A stretch of DNA of 64,000 bases. Origin: an uncultured Colwellia sp. (GTDB lineage: Bacteria > Pseudomonadota > Gammaproteobacteria > Enterobacterales > Alteromonadaceae). Below are positions 55,462 through 63,991 of this stretch, one piece after another. The notes beneath the pieces are model-generated. The model was not told the DNA's origin, searched no databases, and worked only from the letters and a program-made list of their open reading frames with translations. Positions within the stretch are counted from its first letter, which is position 1; each line of letters opens with the position of its first letter. A program made the position numbers and the translations under genes. The stretch is from contig CAJXYE010000006.1 in assembly GCA_913063325.1 (NCBI GenBank), forward strand, positions 48,952 through 112,951, written 5' to 3'.

Positions 55462-56808
55462 ATGGCAGGTTCAAGAGGCGGCTTTAGCTCGCGTTTCGGT
55501 TTTATTATGGCAGCAGCAGGATCCGCTGTTGGTTTAGGCAATATTTGGGGGTTTCCAACCCAAACAGCTAGCAATGGTGGCGCTGCTTTTGTCTTAGTTT
55601 ATTTAGTGTTGGCATTTTGTTTAGCGTACCCTGCATTTATGGCAGAGTTATTGATTGGCCGTTATGGCCAAGCTAATGCCGTAACATCAATGCAGAAAAT
55701 TGCCCGTAATACTTGGCAAAAACGCTTTGGTTTTATCGTCGGCTTTGGCGGTATTATTTGTGCTGCTCTCATTTTAAGTTTTTATGGCATTATTGCGGGT
55801 TGGATGATCTCTTATGCAATTGAGCCTTTAGCAAGACTTGGTGGATTAACTGGTGTTGCTGATTGGTTGATAAACCACTCGCTAATTCGCAATATCCTTT
55901 TTACCGCACTTTTTATGAGCTTAACTATTTTTATCATTCGCAGTGGTGTTGAGCAGGGTATTGAGAAGTGGTCAAAACGTCTTATGCCTATGTTGATAGG
56001 TTTACTTATATTACTCATTATTTACGTTTTTACCCTTGAGGGAGCAAGAGAAGGGTTTAATGCTTATTTAAATCCTGATATTTCTCGTATATTAGAACCT
56101 GACCTTTTAATCAGTGCACTAGGACAAGCGTTTTTCTCTTTGTCATTGGGTACCAGTGTCATGATAATTTATGGCTCTTACATTGCTAAAAAAGAGAACT
56201 TAGTGACGCTTGGCGCACAAGTGACCTTAATTGATGTGTCTATTGCCTTTTTAGCTGGCTTATTAATCATTCCATCTATGTATGTAGCACAAGCACAAGG
56301 TGTTGCAATATTCGCCGAAGATGGCAGTCTTATTTCAGGCTCTAATTTGGTCTTTACAGTATTGCCTGCATTATTCTCGGGGATGGGCGTTGTTGGTTTG
56401 TTTGTTGCTTTTGGTTTTTTTGTGTTGATGTCGATAGCAGCATTAACTTCTTCTATCTCTATGCTTGAAGGTCCGGTATCTTTTGCGGTAGAGCGTCATG
56501 ATATGCCACGAGAAAAAGCGACTACCTTTATTGGTTTAGGTATTTTAGTACTAAGTATTATCATTGTGGTGAATTTAGAGTGGATGTTAGACTTTATCGC
56601 CACTTTATCAACCCAATATGGACAGCCAATTATTGCCATGCTGTGTTGTGTATTTGCTACTTGGATATGGCATAGAAGTGATATTTTAGCAGAGATAAAA
56701 CAAGGCAACGAAGAGGTTGAACATGGCCTGTTTTGGAAGATTTGGCCTTGGTATACTAAGTTTGTTTGTCCGACAGCAATAGCTCTAGTATTTTGGCATT
56801 CGTTATAA
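55462..56808 (+). CDS. Sodium-dependent transporter (NSS/SNF family)
   Basis: 448 residues, about 11 membrane segments. The first helix has the NSS hallmark FGFIMAAAGSAVGLGNIWGFP with the sodium/substrate-site Gly residues, and later SLSLGTSVMIIYGSY. Bacterial NSS proteins transport amino acids or similar compounds with sodium. The substrate here is undetermined. The last 16 codons and stop recur in diverged form 50 bp downstream. Inner membrane. Confidence 0.93.
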   Translation: MAGSRGGFSSRFGFIMAAAGSAVGLGNIWGFPTQTASNGGAAFVLVYLVLAFCLAYPAFMAELLIGRYGQANAVTSMQKIARNTWQKRFGFIVGFGGIICAALILSFYGIIAGWMISYAIEPLARLGGLTGVADWLINHSLIRNILFTALFMSLTIFIIRSGVEQGIEKWSKRLMPMLIGLLILLIIYVFTLEGAREGFNAYLNPDISRILEPDLLISALGQAFFSLSLGTSVMIIYGSYIAKKENLVTLGAQVTLIDVSIAFLAGLLIIPSMYVAQAQGVAIFAEDGSLISGSNLVFTVLPALFSGMGVVGLFVAFGFFVLMSIAALTSSISMLEGPVSFAVERHDMPREKATTFIGLGILVLSIIIVVNLEWMLDFIATLSTQYGQPIIAMLCCVFATWIWHRSDILAEIKQGNEEVEHGLFWKIWPWYTKFVCPTAIALVFWHSL

Positions 56809-56827
56809 AAGAGAACAGTGACATCAA

Positions 56828-56916
56828 GGCCTTGGCCTTGGCCTTGGTGCTGTCTTAAATATATGAAGTTTATTTGTCCAACAGCGATCGCCTTAGTATT
56901 CTGGCATTCTCTTTAA
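56828..56916 (+). pseudogene. Diverged 3'-end copy of the NSS transporter gene
   Basis: The final 51 nt (56866-56916) align without gaps to 56758-56808, with 10 differences; all are synonymous except one Val-to-Ile. Encoded end: KFICPTAIALVFWHSL and stop. Upstream, TGGCCTTGG also matches but is expanded to a (GGCCTT)3 repeat, and 12-15 extra bases separate the blocks. No start codon. A gene tail left from a diverged allele. Confidence 0.85.
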
Positions 56917-57068
56917 CGACACCTGTTTGAAGTTTACACTGCCTGTTAAGTAGGAATAGCCGTATGTTCGTGTAGCAGACTACACGTCACATACTCTGCC
57001 TTGCCTAAATATCAAACATGTGGCTGTAAAGCTAAGTTAAAGTTTTAGCTATAGTCTAAAGCAAAGCC

Positions 57069-57761
57069 TTAAAGCCTTGGCCAGTTTAACTGCCAAGGCT
57101 TTTTTAATGCCAAAAATTGCTCAACAATTTCTGTCGTTAAGTAATATTCGCCATTAGTAGGCAAAGAAGTAAACTCAAAGTTATTACCTAAATAAGTAAA
57201 CTTGAGTGCATAAGCATGCAAGTAACCTCTGTCTGCTGGTGATGTGCTGTAATAAAGTGGGTCCCCAACAATGGGTGAGCCTATACTTGCTAGGGCAACA
57301 CGTAACTGATGAGTTTTACCTGAATGAGGCTTAAGTAGATACAAACGCTGCTTATTTGGAATGCTATATGAGAAAAACTGGGTAATAGCAGGGTTTTCCA
57401 TGGTTCGTAATAACTTGAACATGCCACGACGGCTTTTAGCCATGTCACCTTTAATCAAACCTTGTTTTTTAGTGGGTTTTTTATCGCTAACCGCAAGGTA
57501 ATATTTTTCGATATAATGGTCTTGAAATAGCTGCCCGAAAGTTTGTGCACAAGCTAATGTTTTAGCAAAGATGACTAAACCAGAGGTCATTTTATCTAAT
57601 CTATGCACAGGGTAAAGTTCGGCATCAGCGCTTACATTTTTCAACTGATTTTTTACCTGCGAAAATAGCCCTGAGCCAATATCGCCTTCATCATGAAAGT
57701 TAACCCCTGCTTCTTTATCAACAACAATGAAATCATCATGTTCTGTAATAGTTTTAAACAT
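57069..57761 (-). CDS. RluA-family pseudouridine synthase
   Basis: 230 residues with the RluA core: catalytic Asp in HRLDKMTSGLVIFAK (near 54), KYYLAVSDKKP and LLKPHSGKTHQLRVALASIGSPIVGDPLYY (near 140-170). No S4 domain. It isomerises uridines in rRNA or tRNA; the specific target is not readable. The fold resembles the TIGR01621/TruC-like short family seen in Shewanella and Vibrio. Its last codons contain the terminator described next. Confidence 0.88.
   Translation of the reverse strand: MFKTITEHDDFIVVDKEAGVNFHDEGDIGSGLFSQVKNQLKNVSADAELYPVHRLDKMTSGLVIFAKTLACAQTFGQLFQDHYIEKYYLAVSDKKPTKKQGLIKGDMAKSRRGMFKLLRTMENPAITQFFSYSIPNKQRLYLLKPHSGKTHQLRVALASIGSPIVGDPLYYSTSPADRGYLHAYALKFTYLGNNFEFTSLPTNGEYYLTTEIVEQFLALKKPWQLNWPRL
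57072..57105 (+). terminator. Rightward Rho-independent terminator inside the end of the pseudouridine synthase gene
   Basis: AAGCCTTGGC (57072-57081) pairs with GCCAAGGCTT (57092-57101), followed by T-run to 57105. It is a rightward terminator for NSS transcripts and overlaps the last codons (LNWPRL) and stop of the convergent gene. Confidence 0.88.
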
Positions 57762-57839
57762 TTAAATTAGCCGCTTAGTCTTTATGTTTGCTATGATAAT
57801 TCAATCTTCATAATTTTACTCTTTTTACAGGATGTTATT

Positions 57840-60719
57840 TTGCTTAAACAAGTGCCAACTCCCTCTTCAAAAAAGCTTATTAAAAGTTTCCGTATTACCG
57901 CTATTGCTGCAGCTACTGCATTATTATTTGCTTGCAGTAGTCAAGAATCAGTACAATTACCTACTGGCGTAAGCTTGATTGAAACGGTAGCAGTTCAAGA
58001 AGATATCATTAACATCCCCTTTAAAAAGTACAAGCTAGCCAATGGCTTAACGGTGATTTTACATCAAGACAATTCAGACCCTTTAGTACATGTTGATGTT
58101 ACCTATCATGTTGGCTCAGCCCGTGAACAATTAGGTAAGTCAGGTTTTGCCCATTTCTTTGAACACATGATGTTTCAAGGCTCACAAAATGTTGCGGATG
58201 AACAACACTTTAAAGTGGTCACCCAAAGCGGCGGTGACTTAAACGGCACAACAAATTCTGACCGCACCAACTACTTTGAAACCGTACCTAAAAACCAGTT
58301 AGAAAAAATGTTGTGGCTTGAATCAGATCGTATGGGCTTTTTATTAGAAGCGATCACCGCTGAAAAATTTGAAGTACAGCGTGCTACTGTCAAAAATGAA
58401 CGTGGTCAAAATGTTGATAATCGTCCGTATGGTCGATTGAATGAAACCGTTAATCAGATGATTTTCCCACGTGAACATCCTTACTCATGGCCGACTATTG
58501 GTTATATGACAGATCTTGACCGCGGTACGGTGACTGATCTAAAAGAATTTTTCTCTCGCTGGTATGGACCTAATAATGCGGTCATTACCATTGGTGGTGA
58601 TATTGATGAAGCGCAAACACTTGCTTGGGTGAATAAATACTTTGGTGATTTAAATGCGGGTCCTGCAGTAGATAATATCGCAAAAACTCCAGTGACACTT
58701 GAGGAAAACCGTTATTACTCCTTTAGCGATAATGTTTCTTTACCCTTGCTTTATATCAGTTTTCCTACCGTTTACGGTATGCATGAAGATGAGCCAGCCT
58801 TAGATGTACTTGCTAATATTCTAGGTAGTGGCCCTACCTCGTTACTTTATAAGAACTTAGTAAAATCAAGTGTTGCCGTACAAGCGGGTGCAAGTCATCC
58901 GTGTAGAGAATTAGCCTGTCAAATGAGTTTCTATGCTTTGCCAAATCCTCAGCAAGGTTTGTCACTAACAAAAATTGAACAAGTGATTAATGACACCTTA
59001 GTTGAATTTGAACAGCGCGGTGTTAATGCAGATGATCTATTAAAAACTAAAGTGGGCATTGAAACGGGTACCATTTATGGTTTACAAAGTGTTTCAGGTA
59101 AGGTGTCTAACTTAGCGCATTATCAAACAATGTTAGGCAATGCTAATTATACTGAGCAACAAGTTGCTCGTTATAATAAAGTAACAAAAGACGATGTTAT
59201 GCGTGTTTTTAAGCAATATATTAAAGGTAAAGGTGCGGCGGTATTATCAATAGTACCAGAGGGTCAAGAAGCGTTAGTTGCCAAAGTGAATAACTTTACT
59301 CTACCTGATGTTAGTAACCCCGCTAAATTGGCACAACTTGATACTCCTATAATGAAGAATACTAGCGCCTTTGATCGTAGTGTCATGCCAAAGTCGGGTG
59401 CTAACCCACAAATTACAGTGCCTACTTTATGGCGTGAAAAGTTTGATAACGGTATTGAGGTTATCGCGACTAAAAACAGTGAAACACCTACGGTAAGTTT
59501 ATTGTTAAGTCTTGATGGCGGTATTTTACTTGATTCGGCTGAAAAAGCAGGTTTGGCGAGTTTAACGGCGAGTTTGATGAATGAGGGCACCACTGTTCGT
59601 AGTAAAGAAGAATTATCGAATGAACTCGCTAAGCTAGGTAGTGATGTTTCTATTGGCGCAGGGGGGCGAAATACTTATATTAAGGTAAACAGCTTAGTTA
59701 AAAACCTTGATGCGACACTCGCGTTAATGAATGAGATGATGTTTAAGCCTGAATTTGCAGAAGATGACTTTAATCGAGTTAAGAATCAGTTGATTCAAGG
59801 TTTAGAACAAGGCAATAAAGATGCTCGTACACTCGCTAGCAAAGCTTCAAAACAGGTGACCTATGGTAAGGGAAATCGTTTTGGTATTGCTGACAGTGGC
59901 ACTATTGAGACAGTATCTGCGATTACTCTTGATGACATTAAGGGGTTTTATCAAACTTACTTCTCGCCTACTAAAGCAAGTTTAGTTGTCGTTGGGGATA
60001 TTAACAAAGCAGATTTATTAGCTAAGTTAGCATCATTAAAGGCGTGGCAAGGTAAAGAATATAATATTAACGCTGATTATACCTTCCCAGAAGTAACACC
60101 TAAGAAACTTTATTTTGTTGATTTACCTAATGCAAGCCAGTCGGTAATCAAGTTATCACGCCGCGCTATGACTTATGACGCTACCGGAGAGTACTTTAAG
60201 GCCACACTAATGAACTACCCACTAGGTAGTGCATTTAATAGTCGTATTAATTTAAACTTACGTGAAGATAAAGGTTATACCTATGGCGCATCAAGTTACT
60301 TTTCAGCAGGTAAAACATTAGGCAGCTTCAGTGCTGGCGCTAGTGTTAAGAAAGAACATACTTATGATGCTATGGCTGAAATAGAAGCAGAGCTGAAAAA
60401 CTACCAGCAACATGGTTTAACAGCAGATGAAGTTACCTTTATGCGCCAAGCCATTTCACAAAATGAGGCGTTGAGCTTTGAAACACCGAGTCAGAAAAGT
60501 GGCTTTTTGAGACAGATATTACAATTTAATTTACCTGTGGATTACGGTAAAGAGCAAAGTGAAATCATCAATAATATTACCCTGAAACAATTAAATGCGA
60601 TTGCAGCAAAAGAATTATCACAACCTATGCAATGGATTGTTGTTGGTGACGGTCAAGTAGTTAGACCGCAATTACAAGCACTTGATATTGAAATTGTGGA
60701 ATTAGAATTGGCTAAGTAA
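57840..60719 (+). CDS. M16-family zinc metallopeptidase, lipoprotein
   Basis: 959 residues, periplasmic or outer-membrane lipoprotein by its signal AIAAATALLFAC-SSQ. The N-terminal M16 domain has the inverted zinc motif HFFEH (HxxEH, near 105) with the third ligand Glu in VKNERGQ (near 182). A second M16 half begins near 540 and lacks the motif, as is usual. It degrades peptides after export. The start is TTG, with AGGA eight bases upstream; the sequence directly before it is AT-rich. No operon partner evident. Confidence 0.92.
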   Translation: MLKQVPTPSSKKLIKSFRITAIAAATALLFACSSQESVQLPTGVSLIETVAVQEDIINIPFKKYKLANGLTVILHQDNSDPLVHVDVTYHVGSAREQLGKSGFAHFFEHMMFQGSQNVADEQHFKVVTQSGGDLNGTTNSDRTNYFETVPKNQLEKMLWLESDRMGFLLEAITAEKFEVQRATVKNERGQNVDNRPYGRLNETVNQMIFPREHPYSWPTIGYMTDLDRGTVTDLKEFFSRWYGPNNAVITIGGDIDEAQTLAWVNKYFGDLNAGPAVDNIAKTPVTLEENRYYSFSDNVSLPLLYISFPTVYGMHEDEPALDVLANILGSGPTSLLYKNLVKSSVAVQAGASHPCRELACQMSFYALPNPQQGLSLTKIEQVINDTLVEFEQRGVNADDLLKTKVGIETGTIYGLQSVSGKVSNLAHYQTMLGNANYTEQQVARYNKVTKDDVMRVFKQYIKGKGAAVLSIVPEGQEALVAKVNNFTLPDVSNPAKLAQLDTPIMKNTSAFDRSVMPKSGANPQITVPTLWREKFDNGIEVIATKNSETPTVSLLLSLDGGILLDSAEKAGLASLTASLMNEGTTVRSKEELSNELAKLGSDVSIGAGGRNTYIKVNSLVKNLDATLALMNEMMFKPEFAEDDFNRVKNQLIQGLEQGNKDARTLASKASKQVTYGKGNRFGIADSGTIETVSAITLDDIKGFYQTYFSPTKASLVVVGDINKADLLAKLASLKAWQGKEYNINADYTFPEVTPKKLYFVDLPNASQSVIKLSRRAMTYDATGEYFKATLMNYPLGSAFNSRINLNLREDKGYTYGASSYFSAGKTLGSFSAGASVKKEHTYDAMAEIEAELKNYQQHGLTADEVTFMRQAISQNEALSFETPSQKSGFLRQILQFNLPVDYGKEQSEIINNITLKQLNAIAAKELSQPMQWIVVGDGQVVRPQLQALDIEIVELELAK

Positions 60720-60781
60720 TAGCGTTTAGCATAAAAAATAAAGCTGAATTTCCATTACAAGGCATTGAAAACCGTTAAAAG

Positions 60782-60815
60782 CCCCTTATTTATATGAGTA
60801 TCAATAAGGGGTTTT
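60782..60815 (+). terminator. Rho-independent terminator
   Basis: CCCCTTATT (60782-60790) pairs with AATAAGGGG (60803-60811), followed by TTTT. It ends the M16 peptidase transcript. Confidence 0.85.
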
Positions 60816-60881
60816 ACCTTTTACTCGCTAAATGCTAAGTCAGGCTAATAGTTAGACTGATTAGTATTTATAGGAATTATT

Positions 60882-62471
60882 TTGACACTCTCATTAACTG
60901 ATTATATTGGCGCTTTTAGCCAAAGTGAAAATCTGGCTGCCGTGGCAGGTATTGGACGCGGTATAGAGCGAGAAGCATTACGAATATTGCCAGAAGGCAA
61001 GTTATCGGAGCAGGGGCACTATCACCAGCTTGGTTCAGCGCTTACGCATGGACAGATAACAACAGATTACTCAGAAACCTTACTTGAGTTCATCACACCG
61101 GTAAGCCACTCCCCAGAGCAAGCGATTGCTCAATTACAAGATATTCAAAAATATACCTTTGAAAATATTGAAGGGGAGTTGTTATGGCCAATGAGTATGC
61201 CCTGTTTTGTAAATGATGCAGAGCAGATACCTTTGGCGCAATATGGCAGTTCAAATATTGGTAAAATGAAGACAGTTTACCGTCAAGGTTTGAAAAATCG
61301 TTATGGCTCTATGATGCAAGTCATATCAGGTATACATTTTAACTTTTCATTTTCACAAGACTTTTGGAAGGTACAACAAAAGCTACATCAGTCATCGGGT
61401 GATAAGTCGTTGCCTCTTGATGACTTTATCTCGGAACGTTATTTTTCTATCCTAAGAAATTACAAACGTTTCTGTTGGTTGATCCCATACTTATACGGTA
61501 GTTCTCCAGCTATATGTGGATCTTTTTTACAAGGGAAAGAACATAAATTACCTTTTAAAAAATCACCTTTTGGTGCGCTATACCTTGAGCACGCCACTTC
61601 ACTGCGTATGAGTGATTTAGGTTATACAAGCTCAGAGCAATCAGCATTGAAAATTTGTTATAACAATTTGGCCGATTACGTTGATGGCGTGCAACAAGCG
61701 ATTCAACTCAAATCTAAAGATTTTGCTAGCATTGGCGTTAAGGTTGATGGCAAATACCAGCAGTTAAACGATAACGTGCTACAAATTGAAAATGAACTAT
61801 ATGCGCCTATTCGCCCTAAACGCGTTGCTAAACCAGGTGAGAAACCCTCAGTTGCTTTAGGAGAACGCGGTGTTGAATACATTGAAGTAAGAGCACTTGA
61901 TGTAAATCCTTTTTCAGATACAGGCATTAGCCTTGAGCAAGTGCACTTCTTAGATATATTTATAACCTTCTGTGCTTTTGTCGATAATAAAGAGTTTGAT
62001 TGTACTCGCCAGACACTCCATGAAGGAAATATGGATGCCGTGGTACTACGTGGTCGAGACCCTGAATTAATGCTTAGTGATGCTAATTGTTGTGGTGAAG
62101 TTAAGCTTAAATCGATTCCTCAGTGGGGTAATGAATTGTTTGAGCAGATGCAGCAAGTTGCACAGCTATTAGATAAGGCATACCAAACGAATAAATACAG
62201 TGAAGCCATTGTCCGCGAGCAAGCTAAGATCAATGATGCTAGTTTGACGCCATCAGCGCAGTTAATAGCAACTATAAAGCAACAGTGCATATCTGAGTAT
62301 GCTTTAGATAAAGCGAGTGAATATCAACGACAAGCGAAAGCTCGTGATTATCAATTTTATGATCAAGAATTTTTTGATCAAAGTACACCTGCTTCACATA
62401 AAGCTCAAGCGGATATTGAAGCGGCTGATAAACTTAACTTTGATGATTTTTTAACTGATTACTTTGCTTAA
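60882..62471 (+). CDS. gshA: Glutamate-cysteine ligase
   Basis: First step of glutathione synthesis: ATP-dependent joining of Glu and Cys, cytoplasmic. 529 residues (E. coli 518). Seen: GRGIEREALRI (near 25), LGSALTHGQITTDYSETLLEFITP (near 48), WPMSMPCFVND (near 103), QYGSSNIGKMKTVYRQGLKNRYGSMMQVISG and ERGVEYIEVRALDVNPF (near 330). TTG start with TAGGAA seven bases upstream. No gshB nearby. A MITE-like element starts 8 bp after its stop. Confidence 0.95.
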   Translation: MTLSLTDYIGAFSQSENLAAVAGIGRGIEREALRILPEGKLSEQGHYHQLGSALTHGQITTDYSETLLEFITPVSHSPEQAIAQLQDIQKYTFENIEGELLWPMSMPCFVNDAEQIPLAQYGSSNIGKMKTVYRQGLKNRYGSMMQVISGIHFNFSFSQDFWKVQQKLHQSSGDKSLPLDDFISERYFSILRNYKRFCWLIPYLYGSSPAICGSFLQGKEHKLPFKKSPFGALYLEHATSLRMSDLGYTSSEQSALKICYNNLADYVDGVQQAIQLKSKDFASIGVKVDGKYQQLNDNVLQIENELYAPIRPKRVAKPGEKPSVALGERGVEYIEVRALDVNPFSDTGISLEQVHFLDIFITFCAFVDNKEFDCTRQTLHEGNMDAVVLRGRDPELMLSDANCCGEVKLKSIPQWGNELFEQMQQVAQLLDKAYQTNKYSEAIVREQAKINDASLTPSAQLIATIKQQCISEYALDKASEYQRQAKARDYQFYDQEFFDQSTPASHKAQADIEAADKLNFDDFLTDYFA

Positions 62472-62479
62472 AGTAATGT

Positions 62480-62796
62480 TATACCAATTTGATTAAATTT
62501 CTTCCCTACTCAGAGCTACATTGATGAGCTTAGAACAAACAAAATTTGTTAAACATAGTTATTCTATATTTCATTAATTTTGTGATGTTATCAGTTTATC
62601 AATGAGCTCCCAAAAGGGCGAGTTTAAAAGGTTTATATGCTGCTTTATTGATTTTGAAAAGGACGCTACACGGATGTAGCTTCTTAGAGAATGCAGGAGC
62701 ACATTCTCCTGAATAACCATTATCTACAATCAATGCCTTGCCTCTAAACCCTTTAATTCTCGCTGAGCGGGAAAGAACTTAATCAATTTGGTATTA
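62480..62796. mobile_element. MITE-like element after gshA
   Basis: A 317-bp element. Left TATACCAATTTGATTAAATT and right AATCAATTTGGTATTA with GGGAAAGAACTT just inside are inverted partners over about 27 bp with few mismatches. In reverse orientation it shares the AGAATGCAGGAGC hairpin core and GCTACA/TGTAGC pair with the elements at 17393 and 34076. No ORF. Third copy of the family in this window. Confidence 0.78.
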
Positions 62797-62849
62797 AATC
62801 TGCGTGTGCTTTTTACTAAGAACAAACAAGAAAGTAGAAAAATAACGAT

Positions 62850-62875
62850 AAAAAAAGCGCGTCAAATAGACGCGC
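62850..62875 (-). terminator. Leftward Rho-independent terminator with no gene upstream of it
   Basis: GCGCGTC (62857-62863), loop AAATA, GACGCGC (62869-62875), preceded by seven A (62850-62856). Read on the minus strand this is a strong hairpin plus U-run. No protein gene is on the minus strand to its right within the window, so it would terminate a leftward non-coding transcript. The stretch 62876-63192 holds no gene I can recognise. Confidence 0.82.
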
Positions 62876-63192
62876 CGATTATCTAAGTAAATTGTCCAAA
62901 CAAACAAAACTTAAATCAAATGAAAGCAATCCAGGGAAGGAAGTTTCAATGATTAAGACGTCGCAATTACTAGAAAGTTCCTTTTATTTTAAATATTTTA
63001 TTTGTCACTCCCTTACTCCTTGTAAAAAATCCCTCTCGATAAATCTCTTAAGTTACTTTTAGCACTTAGCTATTAAAGTATTTTAACCTTTTCGAACAAC
63101 GGAATTAGACGCTTCGATGTGAGGCTGAATAATCTTGTCATTTTGTGCAAAGGTTATGAAATATCAAAAAATAGCCCTACTTAATTTAAATA

Positions 63193-63910
63193 GTGCATAA
63201 ACATGAAACAGATCTAATAAGAGCGGAAATAACATGATTGTTATTCTAAATGTAGGATCCATCAAATCTCAGATAAAAAAAACGCCCATCTACTTATTAA
63301 AGAGAGGGGAGCGCATAAACATGAAACAGACCTAACAAGAGCGGAATAACATGGTTGTTATTCTATGTGTAGGTTTCATCAAATATTAGACAAAAAAACG
63401 CACCCAACTACTTATTAAAGAGAGGAGAGCGCATAAGCATGAAACAGACCTAATAAGAGTGGAATAACATGGTTGTTATTCCAAACGTAGGTTCCATCAA
63501 ATCTCAGATAAAAAAACGCACCCGACTATAAAGAGGATGCGTAAAACATGAAACATACCTAATAAGAGTGGAATAACATGGTTGTTATTCCAAACGTAGG
63601 GTTTATTAAATTGCAGGAAAAAAAAAGCGCCCAACTACTTATTAAAGAGAAGAGAGCGCATAAGCATGAAACAGACTTAATAAGAGTGGAATAACATGGT
63701 TGTTATTCCAAACGTAGGGTTTATTAAATTGCAGGCAAAAAAAAGCGCCCAACTACTTTTTAAAGAGAGGAGAGAGCGCATAAACATGAAACACTAAGGG
63801 AATAACATAACTGTTAAGTAAGAGTGTTGCTTTGAAGTTTAGTTCAAATTATTTCAAAGTTTATTAAATTTATTTTTAAAATAGACTAAACATGAAACAG
63901 ACCTAATAAG
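63193..63910. repeat. Array of seven imperfect 118-bp tandem repeats
   Basis: The landmark CATGAAACA recurs with ATG at 63203, 63321, 63439, 63548, 63666, 63786 and 63892: spacings of 118, 118, 109, 118, 120 and 106. A full unit has GCGCATAARCATGAAACAGA, CCTAATAAGAG, a palindrome GGAATAACA-loop-TGTTATTCC (best at 63461-63482), GTAGG.TT.ATYAAAT, an A-run, CGCMCCMACTACTTATTAAAG and AGAGGAGA. Unit 4 has a 9-bp deletion. Unit 6 and the last are degenerate. The similarity extends across whole units, so there are no unique spacers. No ORF of useful length on either strand. Confidence 0.92.
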
Positions 63911-63959
63911 AGGTAAGCGTCCGGCAAAGAGCATCTAAACAATAAGTAGTTATCAAGTT

Positions 63960-63991
63960 AAGTTACTTCAAACAATTATTTGGAGTAACTT
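63960..63991 (+). promoter_or_regulatory. Shine-Dalgarno-sequestering hairpin before the last gene
   Basis: AAGTTACTTCAAA (63960-63972), loop CAATTA, TTTGGAGTAACTT (63979-63991) pair over 13 positions with one G-U. The GGAG Shine-Dalgarno (63982-63985) lies within the stem, and the ATG begins right after it. Translation should depend on opening this stem, for example by temperature, a protein or an antisense RNA. Confidence 0.75.

Noticed and set aside
63193..63910. CRISPR array
   Set aside because: Similarity covers whole 118-bp units with no unique spacers, and no cas genes are present.
63193..63910. Integron attC array
   Set aside because: No gene cassettes between units, no GTTRRRY core sites, no integrase.
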